From Roridomyces roridus (Eukaryota; Basidiomycota; Agaricomycetes; Agaricales; Mycenaceae): a stretch of DNA of 64,000 nucleotides. This document shows, in pieces, positions 46,592-58,909 of the stretch; within the stretch, counting starts at the first letter, position 1; every line of letters begins with the position of its first letter. The stretch covers positions 4,278,001-4,342,000 of the forward strand of contig JARKIF010000001.1 in assembly GCA_029378245.1 (NCBI GenBank). Direction: 5' to 3'. The translations under genes were made by a program, and so were the position numbers. The notes under the pieces are model-generated. The model saw only the letters and a program-made list of their open reading frames with translations. It was not told the DNA's origin and searched no databases.

Positions 46592-48041
46592 TCAGCGTGA
46601 CAGAACCAGGTAAAAGGAGTGATACGCACTGCACCGTAGACTAATCCGTGGATCCAGCTGCTGAAAACATTCCCTTTGGATCGCAGTAAGGTCGTCAGGC
46701 GGATTGCTGGCGACGATCTCCACAATTCTCAGGTCGGGAAAGATACCCTGCATCTCCGATACCAATTTTTCAGCTTCTCGCACCTCCTCCAATCCCAATG
46801 ACAGCCAGCCCAGGTTGAATCTAATGGCCTTGAAGTGCCGCCTATTCTCGGGGAGGATGGTGCGGAATATTCCCCAGTCTGCGCGTAGTGGTTCCACAAC
46901 GGTAGTTATTACTTCCAGCTGTGCAAGTCGCTGACATGCGGAAATATCGTCCATTTCATGCTACATAGGAACCGGTGAGCATTATTTCCCGAGCTCAAAA
47001 GAGCACCCACAATTCTGGTTGAGCATACCTCAATGGTCGCAAGTCCGCCCAGGAGACCGGAAAGGCGCTCATCAATCGGAAATCCACATTGAACTGCCCT
47101 GAGACTGGAGACGTCGAATGGACACCGAACGTCTTCGAGCCACGAGCAGGTGTGCTCCGAGGAATGACTGCAGCTGAAGGACTCCAGCTTTATGCGGCGC
47201 TTCCCAGGCGGCCCACGGGGTGGTTTCGGCAGAGTCGTGTAACGCAAAAGACCCGTATAGCAGGTTACTCGCCGGATACTACTGGGAGAGCATCCTTGCC
47301 ACATCTGTATGAAGTCCTCCCACCGTGCAAGGATAACATAGAGGTCGACAGATTTCAGGGAAGGGACTGCGAGCACTTGTTGGATCGCTGCGGACACGGG
47401 CCGGGAGAATGCGTCGCCCGGGAGCCCAGCGAAGGAAACACTCTTCAGACGGCTGCCAAACGGAAGATTGGCAAGTCTTTACAGGAGATCCAGATAGTGG
47501 TAGCAGTTGACTACGAGATTCTTTACGGAGAGCAACCGAATGAAAGCGACCAGGTGTGGAACAGGCTCGAGAGCGGCCAACAAGCGTGCAAGAGCTTTGA
47601 ATCCGTCTGGATACGCTTCGTTTTGTAAGGGAAAGAAACTGATAGTGCATTGGTACAGATAAATACATGCAGGTATCTATGGCAATGAAACTGGGTGAAA
47701 TACTCAGTGTTGAGTGTTCACGGGGATTTGGAATGTAGTGAGAGGTGAAATATAGTATATGTTGAAATGGAGGGATGGCAACGGAAAGGGAGTTTCAAAC
47801 CGTGGGAATGGTAGCACTGCATGGATTAGTCCTACAACACTTCGTGACAAAGGTTCGCACCGTCCGACACGTGACCAATCTGCACATCAGAGAATAGATG
47901 AGCTTGGGCAGGGTGGACCCATGAGCGGCAAACTAGCGCGGATGCGCGAAAATCTTGTTTGGAGTCTACAAATCCCAATATGACGTCCAAGACCTCGGCG
48001 ACGTCCAAGGGGCCAGTCGGAGAGGGACCAGAGGGTGCCAT
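46592..48041 (-). pseudogene. F-box gene (type 1) with nonsense mutation
   Basis: Third member of the family at 53307-55825. The N-terminus (48041) reads MAPSGPSPTGPLDVAEVLDV and ALVCRSWVHPAQAHLFSDV, a good F-box. After a gap of about 190 bp, probably an intron, the text resumes with DGFKALARLLAAL and SVKNLVVNCYHYLDLL, followed in frame by TAA (47479-47481) and then RLANLPFGSRLKSVSFAG. The flanking text aligns with the intact paralogs across this point, so TAA replaces a sense codon. The rest continues cleanly (MSAAIQQVLAVPSLKSVDLY; last exon MDDISACQRLAQLEV to 46592). It is best read as a recent pseudogene. Confidence 0.65.
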
Positions 48042-48509
48042 GGACTTGATTCGTGTGTCAGTGTCTATTCCGCCGAGCGACTGGGCTCAGTGCTCACCGT
48101 GTGCGGGGAATTAGGATGATGGTGGCTTGCTGGCTGTGACTTGTCACGTCACAGTCTGGTGTTTTATTTCCGTGATGATCGCATCGGAGTAAGCGCGACC
48201 GCCCAAGCCGCTCATACCTCCTCATACCGAGTCGTACGCGCCAGTTTCTTGTCGTGAAGAGGCCACCAGAGGCCTCCCCTTCGCGAGAGACGGTAGAAAT
48301 CAAATTCAGCCGCAGACTCCAGCGAATTGCCGTGTCGACACCTTGTAAGTTCAATCAAATCCGTGCTTCGCTTCAGAAAGACAAAGACAATTTCACTATA
48401 TCTACAACTTGCAATCGTACACGGAATTAATTTCGTCCCGATACTCCTCCACAACAACCCGGCGTCTCGGCTGGAACTTGCTCGTAACGGAAAACGGTTT
48501 CGTTGGGTC
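48042..48509. other. Intergenic
   Basis: Promoter side of the broken F-box gene and left flank of the hAT-like element. No gene seen. Confidence 0.4.
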
Positions 48510-49145
48510 TAGTGTTGGGTGAGTCCGGTTCAAAGAAACGGTTCGAACCTGAACCGAACCGAACCGAACGGCCGTTCAGTGTTCAGGTTCAGGAAACTGC
48601 TGAACCTGAATGCAAGGTTCGGTTCAGCATTCGGCCGGGAGCACTCGCGTTCGAACGCGAACGCGAAATTGAACCGAAGGCGGCCATCTTTCAGATTTTG
48701 ACGGCACTTCCGAGGTAATTAGCAGGGTGATACTCGATAGAGTAGAGAGAAAACTCACACAATGACCGTTCATTTCACAGAATCTAGGTTAGAGACTGTG
48801 GTGGGTCGGCGGCTGGCTGTCTCAGCCTGTCTGATCAGTCTTGATGGCACATCAGAGCTGCGCGAGTCCTACTGTATGGGCACTGTGGACCTCAAAGTGG
48901 GCTAAGTGCTTGGTCTGGGGTATTCAGTGATTCCTTAAGCACATTTGGCCATCATATACCTTTAGATTCTGCGTGGACTATCGCCGGGAAAATCCGGGGT
49001 TCGAACGCATTCGAACGCCGAACTGAACGTGAACGTGCGTTCAGGTTCGGCGTTCGAGGTTTTGCTGAACCGAACGCTAGGTTCAGGTTCGGCGTTCGAC
49101 GAAAAGTGTCCTGAACGCGAACCGAACCGAACCGATCCATCACTA
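48510..49145. mobile_element. hAT-like element, 636 bp, perfect 8-bp TSD
   Basis: Left end TAGTGTTGGGTGAGTCCGG; right end complement TAGTGATGGATCGG. Perfect 8-bp duplications GTTGGGTC flank it (48502-48509 and 49146-49153). Both subterminal regions (about 150 bp each) are built from repeated GGTTCG/CGAACC/GAACCTGAACC words; the middle (48720-48960) is ordinary sequence. No transposase frame. The 8-bp duplication and TAGTG ends point to hAT. Confidence 0.88.
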
Positions 49146-49153
49146 GTTGGGTC

Positions 49154-51002
49154 CGCCAGAATGATGCACTGTTAAAAATGTCTGGGCAGACGTGACGACC
49201 AGGAAGATTTAACCCACCTCTCTGCGGATGCGGAAGTGAGTCGGAGATTCTTTGTTCACAGCCTCAACCGAAGCCCTAAACGTCGTCTTCCGACTGTTGG
49301 ACATCCAATAGAGTGATGCTCACCATATAGACGCCAATATTTCGGTCATCTTTTCCGCGTCAACGAGCTGAGAGCGGAATTCCTGTTTGAGCTGAAGAAT
49401 GATGCCCGGTGATAAGCATGGAATTTGACTACCATTGAAAACACGTATTTTGCACGATTTCAGAGGTAGTATCCTAGCCAAGATACCTCAGTACGAGACT
49501 GATGTTGAGCCCAGAGACAGTCAGTATGGTGGATACTTAAGAGTACTGTATGGGTTGAAGGGTACTTACCTGGATATGACCGATGGGCTCACTCCGAAAC
49601 ATGTAGGAGGTGTGGATACCAATCTTACCAATGGGATACGTTGATTAAACAAGTTCTTAACCGTTGTACAATTGTCGACCATTCGAACCTTGGTGCAAGC
49701 GCAATTCGGAGGTTCGGAAGTTCACGGGATGATGGGCAGGTCGGCCGAAAAGCCTGAAACATGGGCAGACCGCCGAAGCGGGTCCGAAGGGAGTGACGTA
49801 GCTGTCATCAGCCGTCGGGACGAGGAGGATCCGGGTCAGATACTAGCCTTCGAACTAGTATCTGCTGGTATCCGGGACAGGTAGTTGGAAATATGGGTAT
49901 CGTTCTGGACCTACAACCTATGGGCGTACGTCTGGAGGGTATACAATCAAGGGAGAGGTCGGATACGGCTTCTCTAAAATCAGTCTAGTCATGGATCAAT
50001 GTTGGAGTCACGGATCGTCAGATCCGCCACGCGGAATCATGGCTTGGCACACCGGTCGTACACGATGCCGGTTCTAATCAACCAATCAGGGTGTTTCCAT
50101 TCCAGATACCAAGGACATTTCTAATTATTGCGCCATTCGTTTGTACTGTCATATGATTCTCGGACCTGTATAAAGTAGATAGAGTGCTACCCAAGAGGGC
50201 AGCGGATACTTCCCCCACTAGCAAGCTACCAGCTGTGATCAAGGGTTTTTTCCGAGGCTTTCGACGGTGCATTGCGTAGTTAAGCAATCGCTATTGAAAA
50301 TCTAAACATTTGTTTGTTGGCTATTGTGTGTGTGACTTGAGTGTGAATCAGTGTGTTGGAATCAGTATCTGTTGGATTGTGCCGTACCGTGTGTCTGTCA
50401 AGGGTTATTTGTGTGTTCAGAGTTGCGAAGTGTTGGAATCTATGAAATCCGTGTTGTATCGGTCGCTGTCGTCTTCGGATACCAGTGTAAAAGGGATCGA
50501 GAGACCCAAATACCTGCCTTATTGCAAAACCCCGGCTTTAGCCAAACTCAATCTATCTTTTGTGTTAGCTGTGAAGCTTTACCATCTACAAAAACACTTT
50601 AGAATCGTCATTCTTGGTTCACATCAAGGATCTCAATTCGCAATACTTTGTTTCGACATCGTATCCGAGACTATATCACCCAATTCCCTACAACCTTTAC
50701 AAGGCCCTGTGCTAGGGACTTATACTCGCCACATTCCCGCTATTCAATAGTTGTTATTTGCCCCAGAGCTTTGTGATTGGGTTAGTTGGATATAGATTCG
50801 TCTGTATCTCGATTCATCTGGTTAGATTCTTCGAGTGTTGTCGATTTCTATAGTAGGTTTAGAGCACATACATCACCGGATGCGACCTCCCGTGTCCAAA
50901 CACCAAGCTGTTTTCGACGTACGGGTTCCTGTTGATTTGAGCCTCTGCGAAAATCAACTCAAACTCTACAAAAAATCAAGCACGAACCGAGGGGAACAGG
51001 AT
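49154..51002. repeat. LTR-retrotransposon-like DNA, boundaries unclear
   Basis: A promoter-like TGTATAAAGTAG at about 50166-50177 is followed by a T/G-rich leader and text typical of fungal LTR and post-LTR regions. A short direct repetition of ATCTGCTGGTATCCGGGACA-like words occurs at 49790-49880. I found no gag or pol frames and no paired LTR, so this may be a solo LTR with flanking debris. The adjacent adenylation gene loses its 3' part at about 51.0 kb. Confidence 0.35.
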
Positions 51003-52812
51003 TCATCTGAAGTGGAGAATATTTAATTGACTTGCCCTTGAACGTCGGATATCTACACTACTGACCTTGGCCGCCGACGAAAAGGGGATCAAATCGTCCT
51101 TTCTCTCATACACCCGATGCAGATGCGACTTTTCAGCATCCGGATGTTGCTCCAAGAGATCGCTCAGTGTGCACCCCACATGTCCCTCAATCTCTTCATT
51201 AGTGAACGCCGCCGCGAAATGAGGCCCGACGAGGTACGTGTGGGTGTACATCCCAGACCCATCATTCTCCGGCAGCACGACGGCGTCCACACCTTCTCGA
51301 AGAGAGATGTAGTCCCAGTCTTTGCCATGGGAGGTGAAGAAGGGTGTAACCAAACCGATTTCCATCCTACCCAGGGCCATGGTCAGAGATGGCTAGTGTT
51401 GAATCATTCTACTCACGCGCCATATGCAGAGCAGAGGACGACACCCTGCGCGACCAGAGAATCTCCGACGCGTTTGTTCAACATTGCTCCGATATATTTG
51501 AGGGCTTTGAGGGACTGTAACACTTGAATTGCGGTGGGATCCTCGCTCCAGCTCTACGTTTTGTAAAAAAAAAAACTTCAAACTGGGAGGTGAGAATCAA
51601 ACTTCGATACAGGCCGGCGTGGTCAGGACCAGGTCCGGCTTTGTAGTGAGCATCGATTTGCTAGGAGACGCAGTCAAAGATCCGTCAGATTTGTGAAGAC
51701 TAGAATTTACATTGCGTCCTGTGCAGTCGGTCTGGAAAGTTTTGGTCATTTGAAACTTCTCAACAAGTTCTCACTCACTGGATATACGGAACTTCCGGCC
51801 GCGGTACGGCGATAATCAGACCCGAAGAAAATGGGAAGGTTTGCATAAGCATGCCGATTCCGTGGCTGCTGAGAGGTGAGATAATATCTAAGGTGCAAGA
51901 AGGACATACAAGTTGGGCAGAGTATGGCAGCTGAGGACTTGACCGCAGCGATCCCCTTTGCTGTACCACGGGTTGCTCGCATACTGCAGTAGCAATTTGT
52001 GTGATATATCTAAATTTGCCGTAAGGCATTCAACGAACAACCCGATATAGTCACACTCACAGATAGGTTTCGAGAGCGTCGACGTCGAACCTGGAGCAGC
52101 GAAGCATCAGAATAATGCCAGCAAAGTAGAGTGAATCTTACCGGATGAGTGGATGATGAGGGCGGTACCATTTATAGTCGCCGCGACCGGGGGCAAAGTG
52201 GACTCCACTACCGCCAGTTCACTTTGCAGGCTTTCAAATATCAGAGAGTCAAAAACAGGCAGCGGTCGTTCGCAAATCTGAAGCGCCTCTTCGACGACCG
52301 CCCGAAGATCACTGGAGACATATATAACTGCGGTATCAGTCTGCTTGAGGAGATATGCTAGGCTGGCGGGCGAATTGCGGGGTGAGATGTTGAAGGGCTG
52401 CATCCCAGCCCGCATGGCTCCCGTGCACATTGCAGCTGAAGCAATCATAGTAAGTACGTGCGCGCGGCAAGAGGACAGGAAACAATGCACAGTACGAGAG
52501 GCAATCTGCAAAACGAAAATGTGAGAGCTCACCCGGTAGCAGAGAGAAAACGCTAACCACGTGTTGGCAAACAGTCCGACCACAGTATGCTTCCCATCTC
52601 CTCCTCTCGGCGCAGTATCCCGCAGAAACCGTCTGGCGGCAGCGTGCACCGTACGGATGTATTGCGAGAATGCAATCGAGACAATCTCGCCGCTCGGGAG
52701 GTCGTAGATGAACGCTGTATGATGGGGGCTCTGCTCGAGTTGGAGTTCGATGAGCTGAGGTATTGTCAGGGTCCCGTCGACGGGTCCGGCTGCTGATGCC
52801 TTGGGGATGCAT
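51003..52812 (-). pseudogene. Truncated NRPS-like adenylation domain gene
   Basis: The minus strand encodes an adenylate-forming domain like those in basidiomycete NRPS-like (A-T-reductase) enzymes. It starts with GPVDGTLTIPQLIELQLEQS, then IASAAMCTGAMRAGMQPFNI with SPRNSPASLAYLLKQTDTA, a core AIIHSSG-type phosphate loop (GTALIIHSSG), and later EIGLVTPF, then VLPENDGSGMYTHTYLVGP and RVYERKDDLIPFSSAAK, the hinge region. The text stops there; the thiolation and NAD-binding reductase domains that should follow are absent, and LTR-like DNA begins. At the 5' end no in-frame ATG precedes PKASAAGPVDG; the only ATG is in another frame. Both ends thus look damaged. Normal members activate an amino or aryl acid as the adenylate. 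Confidence 0.68.
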
Positions 52813-53306
52813 ATGGGTCAGAATGAAGGCTCCGAGGGACCGGCAAATGGCCCTTATAAACCATTTCGGCGAATACTCCGCTGGTGGGCGCCCATCTGGT
52901 TATGTATCGGTCGAAGCATGTATTTGATACCTGCGGGGTTTCGATATTCACGGCGATGCACGCACTCACCGAACATGTGTACGAAGACCCCAGAGTGGAT
53001 CATATGGAGAGTGTAAACTGCCTCCGAGCCTCTCACAAGTCAAATCTTACGGCAGGTCCCACCTCGGCCATGCCCTGTTACGCATAGAAGCTCACCAATG
53101 AAATGCCAAAGCCCCGATGAATCTCCTCGAACAAGGCTCTGCAGCATTCATATGAAGAACGTCCCAAGGTTCGGTACTCGGAAGCCCGTGAATAGCTGAA
53201 GTTCGATGCCTTTGAGATACGTAAGTAATACAGGTATTATATGTATTACTATACTAAACCCACCAAGCGTCGTGCACATACAAACATAGTCATCCCCTCT
53301 TCTAGG
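52813..53306. other. Intergenic, no gene seen
   Basis: Five-prime flank of the adenylation gene and 3' flank of the F-box gene E. No motif recognised. Confidence 0.4.
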
Positions 53307-54515
53307 TCAAACGACTCTCTTATACCATGGAATCTGGTCATCTCGATCTGTAATCAAAATGAGGACAGAAATACGAACAAGCAAAGAAAGACACCCACTG
53401 AACCGGACAGATATCCTCGGGTCCAGATGTCGAAATTTCAGCTGCAGCTCCTCGAGCGGACTCGCTTCGATACGGTAACTGATATGCACAACCTTCAAAT
53501 TCGGAAAATCGTTCTGGATTTCGGATAGCAGCTTATTCAGCTCGTCGACGTACAGCGTGGATAGTGAAACGAGGTAGAATCGAATGACTTGAAGGTGGGC
53601 CCGAACTTCTGGGCCGATCGTGCGGAAGAAGGCCCACTCCGAGTATTCGATATTGGTGACGACGTTGATCTCGAGTTGGGCGATGCGCCTACACCGGGAG
53701 AGATCTTGAACCCCTTGCCACTAGACTTGGTCAGTGAAAAGCCCGACTCGTGTGTCGTCAACACGCACGTTATTCGTTGAGAGTATTTCGATGGATTCCA
53801 CGGCCTCAGAAAGGACATCAAGAAAGAGTGAGTCCAATCGGGAGCCGCCCTTGATGGCCTTGAGAGCAGATAGATCGAATGGCAATGTGGTATCTTGAAG
53901 CCAGAGTTTGGTGTCCTCCGCAGAGTTTAAACTCTGGAAGGACTCCAGCTTGATTCGGGGGGCACGACCACGAGGAGTTGGCGCGGGCAGGGGCGCTGCC
54001 GATGTCAGAAGGACTCCGCATGCGAGGTGTCGGATATTCCGAGAGCACTCGTCCCATATCCGCGAAAAATCCTGCCATCGGTAGAAAGACAGATGGAGGT
54101 AAAGTGATACGAGAGAAGGGGTCCTCAAGATCTCTCGGATCGCCAGGGCTTCGGCCTCGGAGAAGGGGGTGCCAGCACCCGTCAGCCGAAAAGACGTCAA
54201 ACGGCTGAAGGTGATGCTGGCGAGGCCGCGCAAATGCTCCAGGTGCCTTGGAAGCAAGTACGTTACGACAAGCTCGCAGACTAGATCGCTATGCCACTGG
54301 GAGGCCCGGAGTATCGCTACAAAGCGGGCCAGCCTTGCATCAAAACCATCACCCTGATGCTTTCGGCGGAGATCCACATGCGAGAAGAGTTGAGCTTGAG
54401 AAGGTTGGACCCAGGAGCGCTGGACCAGTGCAGATGCGCATAGATCCCTGGGAGAATCGAGGATCGCCAAGGTGTAGTCCAAGAGCTCCGGGATCGCCAA
54501 CGGAGTCGTTGTCAT
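53307..54515 (-). CDS. F-box protein (type 1) E
   Basis: Two exons (54515-53769, 53720-53307; 48-bp intron) give 386 residues. The F-box at the start reads LAIPELLDYTLAILDSPRDL and SALVQRSWVQPSQAQLFSHV. LRR-like text follows (LVCELVVTYLLPRHLEHLRG, LASITFSRLTSFRLTG, LRTPSLVSLYLHLSFYRWQD, ESFQSLNSAEDTKLWLQDTT). The end has VVHISYRIEASPLEELQLKF with DPRISVRFSG. The F-box predicts SKP1 binding in a nuclear or cytosolic SCF ligase; the target is unknown. The tandem copy F follows 51 bp upstream on the same strand. The frame is clean. Confidence 0.82.
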
Positions 54516-54566
54516 GGTCGGGAGCAAGAGAAGATTGATGTGGTTATGCAAGTCACGATGCCGATA

Positions 54567-55825
54567 TTATGCCGACCAGCGACCAGTAGTCGGCAATTGG
54601 TCGGCAAACTTGAATTTCAAATGATTTTCCTGTACCAAAGAGCATCTCGAGCTGTGTGACTGAATAAGCAATGATTCAGGAACGAGTAGACAAAGAACAC
54701 GCACTCCACCGTACAGATATCTTCGGGGCCAGATCCTGGAATTCAGCTGCAACTCCTCGAGCGGGCTCGTATGGAAGAGGTAGCTGACGTCCACGACCTT
54801 TAAATTTGGAAAGTGGTTCTGCAGCTCGGATAGCAGCTGATTCATTGGGTCGAGCATGAATGGAGAAGCAACGTGGAATCGAATGGCCCTGATGTGGGCC
54901 CTGCGTTCTGGGGCGATCGTGCGAAGGAAGGCCCAATTCAAGTTCCTCATACTGGTCACGACGTCCATGTCCAGTTGCGCGATACACCGAAAACGGGAGA
55001 GATCTTGAATCCCTTGCCACTAGAGTTGAATAGTCACCGGACAAGCTGAATCGAGCCAAAAGAAATACGCACGTTATTTGTCGAGAGTATTTCGACGGAT
55101 TCAAGGGCTTCGGGGAGGACATCAAGTAGGAATGTATCCAGGGGGAAGTCGAGCTTGATGGCCTTGAGAGTGGAGAGATCGAAGGGGAATGTCGTATCTT
55201 GCAACCAGAGTCGTGTGCTTTCCGCGGAGTTCATACTCTGGAAAGACTCCAGGAGGATCTGGGGGGAGTGACCGACGAGCACTGGTCCATTTGTGTGCGG
55301 GGGAGCGACTGATCCCACAAGCACGCCGCATGCGACGTGTCGGATACTCCGCGAGCACCGGTCCCAAATCCGTGTAAAGTCCTGCCATCGTCCGAATGGC
55401 AGATGGAGAGAAACGGAAACGAGGGAGGGTATCCTCAGAATGGCTTGAATCGTCAGAGATTCCGCATCTGAGAAAGCCCCACCACCGTGTCCGCCAAGCT
55501 CAAGCGACGTTAAGCGACCGAAAGTAAGGCCGGTGAGGCTGCGCAGATGCTCCAGATGCCCTGGGTGCAATCCAACGACGACAAGCTCTCGGACTAGATC
55601 AACATGCCGCTGGGAGGCCCGAAGTATCGCTAAAAGGCGGCCCAGAGCATCGAAACCGTCTTCACCCAACTCTCGAGCAAGAACAATGTGTGAGAAAAGG
55701 TGGGATTGAGAAGATGGAACCCAGGAGCGCTGGACCAGTGTCGATGCGCAGAGGTCATTCGGGTCGTCGAGGAACGCCAAGATGTGGTCCAAGAGCTCCG
55801 GGATGGCCAGCGGATTTGCCGTCAT
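54567..55825 (-). CDS. F-box protein (type 1) F, altered C-terminus
   Basis: Tandem paralog of E. Exons 55825-55073 and 55019-54567 give 401 residues. F-box text: LAIPELLDHILAFLDDPNDL and LVQRSWVPSSQSHLFSHI. The body aligns with E block by block (LVRELVVVGLHPGHLEHLRS, LRIPSLVSVSLHLPFGRWQD, TRLWLQDTTFPFDLSTLKAI). Just after SPLEELQLN one base is missing relative to E (near 54744), so the shared LDPRISVR ending is lost and an unrelated tail of about 60 residues follows. The gene is divergent from the carboxylesterase, about 100 bp from start to start. Confidence 0.78.
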
Positions 55826-55928
55826 GGTGGTCGGACGCAAGGCAAGATTGATGTGGCTGGGTAGCATTCTGATGCGGATCACCTCTTTCTTCTCTCCGTC
55901 CACGTCGATCTCAGAACAGGCACGGAAG

Positions 55929-58410
55929 ATGCCCGCAATGCGTCCTTTCCTCGTGCCTGCAATCTCAGCGCTCAACTACACGCTCGGGGGCCCTAAAATC
56001 ACCTTGGACTACGGCGTCTTCCAAGGCAGTGCCGTCGGGAACCTGTCCACCTTCCTCGGAGTCCCGTACTCCCAGCCGGTGTACGACTTGCTTTGAGGTC
56101 CTTACAAGAGCCATCTGACAACTTTGCAGTACACGGTTTGAGCTGCCGAAACCGCCAACTACGCTCCAGGGCCTCCAAGACGCGACGGCATTCGGGCCAG
56201 CATGTCCTCAGCAGGCGATGAACCCGCCGGAGCTTCCAGACTTCTCATCGTCTTTCTTCGCCCACAAAGACTCGTCGATATCAGAAGACTGTGCGTCGTC
56301 CTGTCTCGCTATCCCCGCCCCACTCAATGCCTGGGATAGGCCTCTTCCTTAACGTCATCACACCTTCCTCAAGCACAGCAGCCTCGAAACTTCCCGTATT
56401 TGTCGTGCGTATTGTTCTTCCATCGCTCGATCTGCTACAGACGATAAAAACTATTCAGTGGTTTCACGGCGGTGGGCTTCCTTGTTTCTGCGGCCGCAAT
56501 TGATCCCACACGCGGTGCAGGTGGCTTCGAAATCGGAAGCGCGCGCGGTAAAATGACGTGGCCCCTCGTTGAGAGATCCATGGCGACGGACCAGCCTATC
56601 GTACTCGTGACTCCGCAGTATCGTGTCAGCGGTGCGGCTATTCTTGCGTCCGTGCGTCACTCAAACTTACAGCATGATTACAGCCTTCGGGTTCTTGGGC
56701 GGAACGCAGGTCGGTGAGGCTGGCATCAGTAACCTCGGACTAAGAGATCGTGAGTGGTTTTGCCAAATTCATGAACTCGCACTCATTGCAACAGAGATCG
56801 CCGCGCTCGAGTGGGTGCAAGCGAACATTGCGGCATTCGGTGGAGACCCCGCCCGGGTAGTGATGTAAGCCTCTCGTAAATATTCACGCATTCTCTCACT
56901 ATCCAGTAGAAGTGGGGGCAGCGCTGGTGCCATCTCTGCATCACTCCTCCTCCTCGACAACAAACGTTTCGAGCAGACGGCACTTTTCTCGGGGGCATTC
57001 ATGGTTTGTATCCCCAAGTCAATCAATTGTCTTAAATTGACGCTCGCTGACAGGTCTCGGGCGCACCACCAAAACTATCCTCCCTCGCTGCAGGCCAACC
57101 CAGCTACGACGCCCTCGTCGCCGACAACGGGTGTAACTCCGCAGACGACACCCTCGCATGTCTCAAAGCCGTTCCATTCGAACAGTTCATGGAGTCTGTG
57201 AATCGGACACCGAATTTGTTCTGGTACTCGAGTTTGATGAATGTGTGGCGGCCACGTGTGGACGGGGAGGTGCTTGTAACGGACCCGTTGGTGAGTGTGA
57301 TGAGGGGGCAGTATGCTAAGGTGCGTCGCATCGTCCTCTGGGACGTTTCGGGTGCTGAGCAGTTTGTACAAGGTGCCCATTATAACGGGGACGTGCGAGG
57401 ATGAGGGGACGTCAGTGAGTCCTCCTTGCTCCATTTCCGTGCTGAATTAGTCGCAGCGTCTTCTCCATGTCGACCCTCAATATCACGTGCGTATGCCTGC
57501 CCTGTTCGATGCTACAACCAACAACGAGCTGTACAGGACTAACGAGCAATTCGAGGAGTATATCCATTCCAAGTGAGCGATTCCCCCGTCATCCCCATGG
57601 TTCTGAACGATGGGCTAGCTACCTCCCTCACGCGACGCCCGCGCAGGTCAAGCGTATTGCGGAGCTGTACCCCCAAGATCCGGCCCAGGTCAGTGGTTTT
57701 CTCTCTCAAAAACGTGGGTTTCAGTTGCAGCCTTTTGATACAGGGATCGCCGTTCGATACTGGCGACGCCAACGCAATCACGTGTGTACTCGACATCTTA
57801 CTCAATGTTCTGAGGAAGTGACTTTTGCTCCAGCCCGCAATATAAGCGCCTCGCATCGTTTCAAGGTGACTACATCTTCACGGGTAGTCGCCGGTTTTTG
57901 CTCCAACAAGCCGCGAAGACGCAGCCGGCGTGGAGCTGGGGTGAGCATCTCCTTCGATCACCTGCTTCTTCCTCACAACTCTCGCAGTAAACAAACGAGA
58001 CAAAGGGACCCCCACGTACGGCGCGTCCCATGGGAGCGATTTCCCGGTGTGGTTCCCGGAGGCGTACGACTCGGATGATTTCTCCGGGGTCGATATGATG
58101 TGTGCGTCTTTTTTTTTTTCTTTTTTCTTCTACGCCCTTATGAAATTGGGTAGTGAATTTCGTCAATACGTTAAACCCGAATCACCACTCGCACGGGATC
58201 AAGAGCGCCAGCGGTGGAGTGTCCTGGCCAACGTGGGACACGCCGTCGCCGAGTGGAGGCGAGACGTCCTTGTTGATCTTTAGTGACGAGGGGCTTGTTG
58301 AGGTGGAGGCGGAGGAGTTTCGAGCCGAGGCGATTGGGTATTTGTTTGAGCTGCTTTTGAAGCAGGCGGAGGTAGAGGAAGCGGATGGGGAGTGGGTGCT
58401 GGTAGATTAG
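55929..58410 (+). CDS. Type-B carboxylesterase / lipase
   Basis: Alpha/beta-hydrolase of the carboxylesterase B family, with an N-terminal signal-like region (MRPFLVPAISAL). Visible blocks: GVFQGSAVGNLSTFLGVPYS, RFELPKPPTTLQ, SEDCLFLNVITPSS (split by an intron), WFHGGGL as oxyanion hole, IVLVTPQYRVS, AFGFLGG, NLGLRD, ALEWVQANIAAFGGDPARV, and the nucleophile elbow SGGSAGAISA (Ser codon 56920-56922). Later VPIITGTCEDEGT, FTGSRRFLLQQAA and WPTWDTPSPSGGETSLLIF near the C-terminus, where the catalytic His (NHHSHG) also lies. At least ten introns; the first junction (about 56085-56130) is not resolved and may hide a frameshift. It likely cleaves extracellular or secreted esters. Confidence 0.8.
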
Positions 58411-58909
58411 GACACGGTGAGCTGAGAAGTTGTTCTGGAATAGCAAGCGAAGATTGTATTCCAGTCACATTATTAGTACTGTGCTGGTGGGGGGATGTAT
58501 CAAGGACGAAGTCCATCCTATCATCCGAGCCAAGAGATGGTGAGGCCAGTATTGTGACATCCTTCTGTGGGCTGCCCACAGTCCAGTCATAGTTTGCGTG
58601 TAAAAGTATGGGGCTGACGGTATTTGATGTCTATTATGTACATATGTCTGTTACGATCCGGACTAGACATTGGACGTGTGTTGAAAGTCAATGTCTCGGT
58701 GAGTCCAGCGCTCTGACCGCACTCACATAGATAATTCCGTGTGTAAACAAGTACGGACGCCAAACGGACGCGGAAGGCCAACCATCAATTCAGTGCTTGG
58801 ACTATCACATGATTCACAATCACCTTGCTTCTCTCCACGACGCACTCAATCCCAGTAAGTGACGCCGCTATGTTGTCGAGGCGGAATGATATTAACGTTC
58901 CGCAGTCCA
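58411..58909. other. Intergenic
   Basis: 3' flank of the esterase and 5' flank of the next F-box gene. A short upstream frame from 58810 (MIHNHLASLHDAL) ending in a GTAAGT donor could be a leader exon, but its phase does not fit the main frame. Confidence 0.4.
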
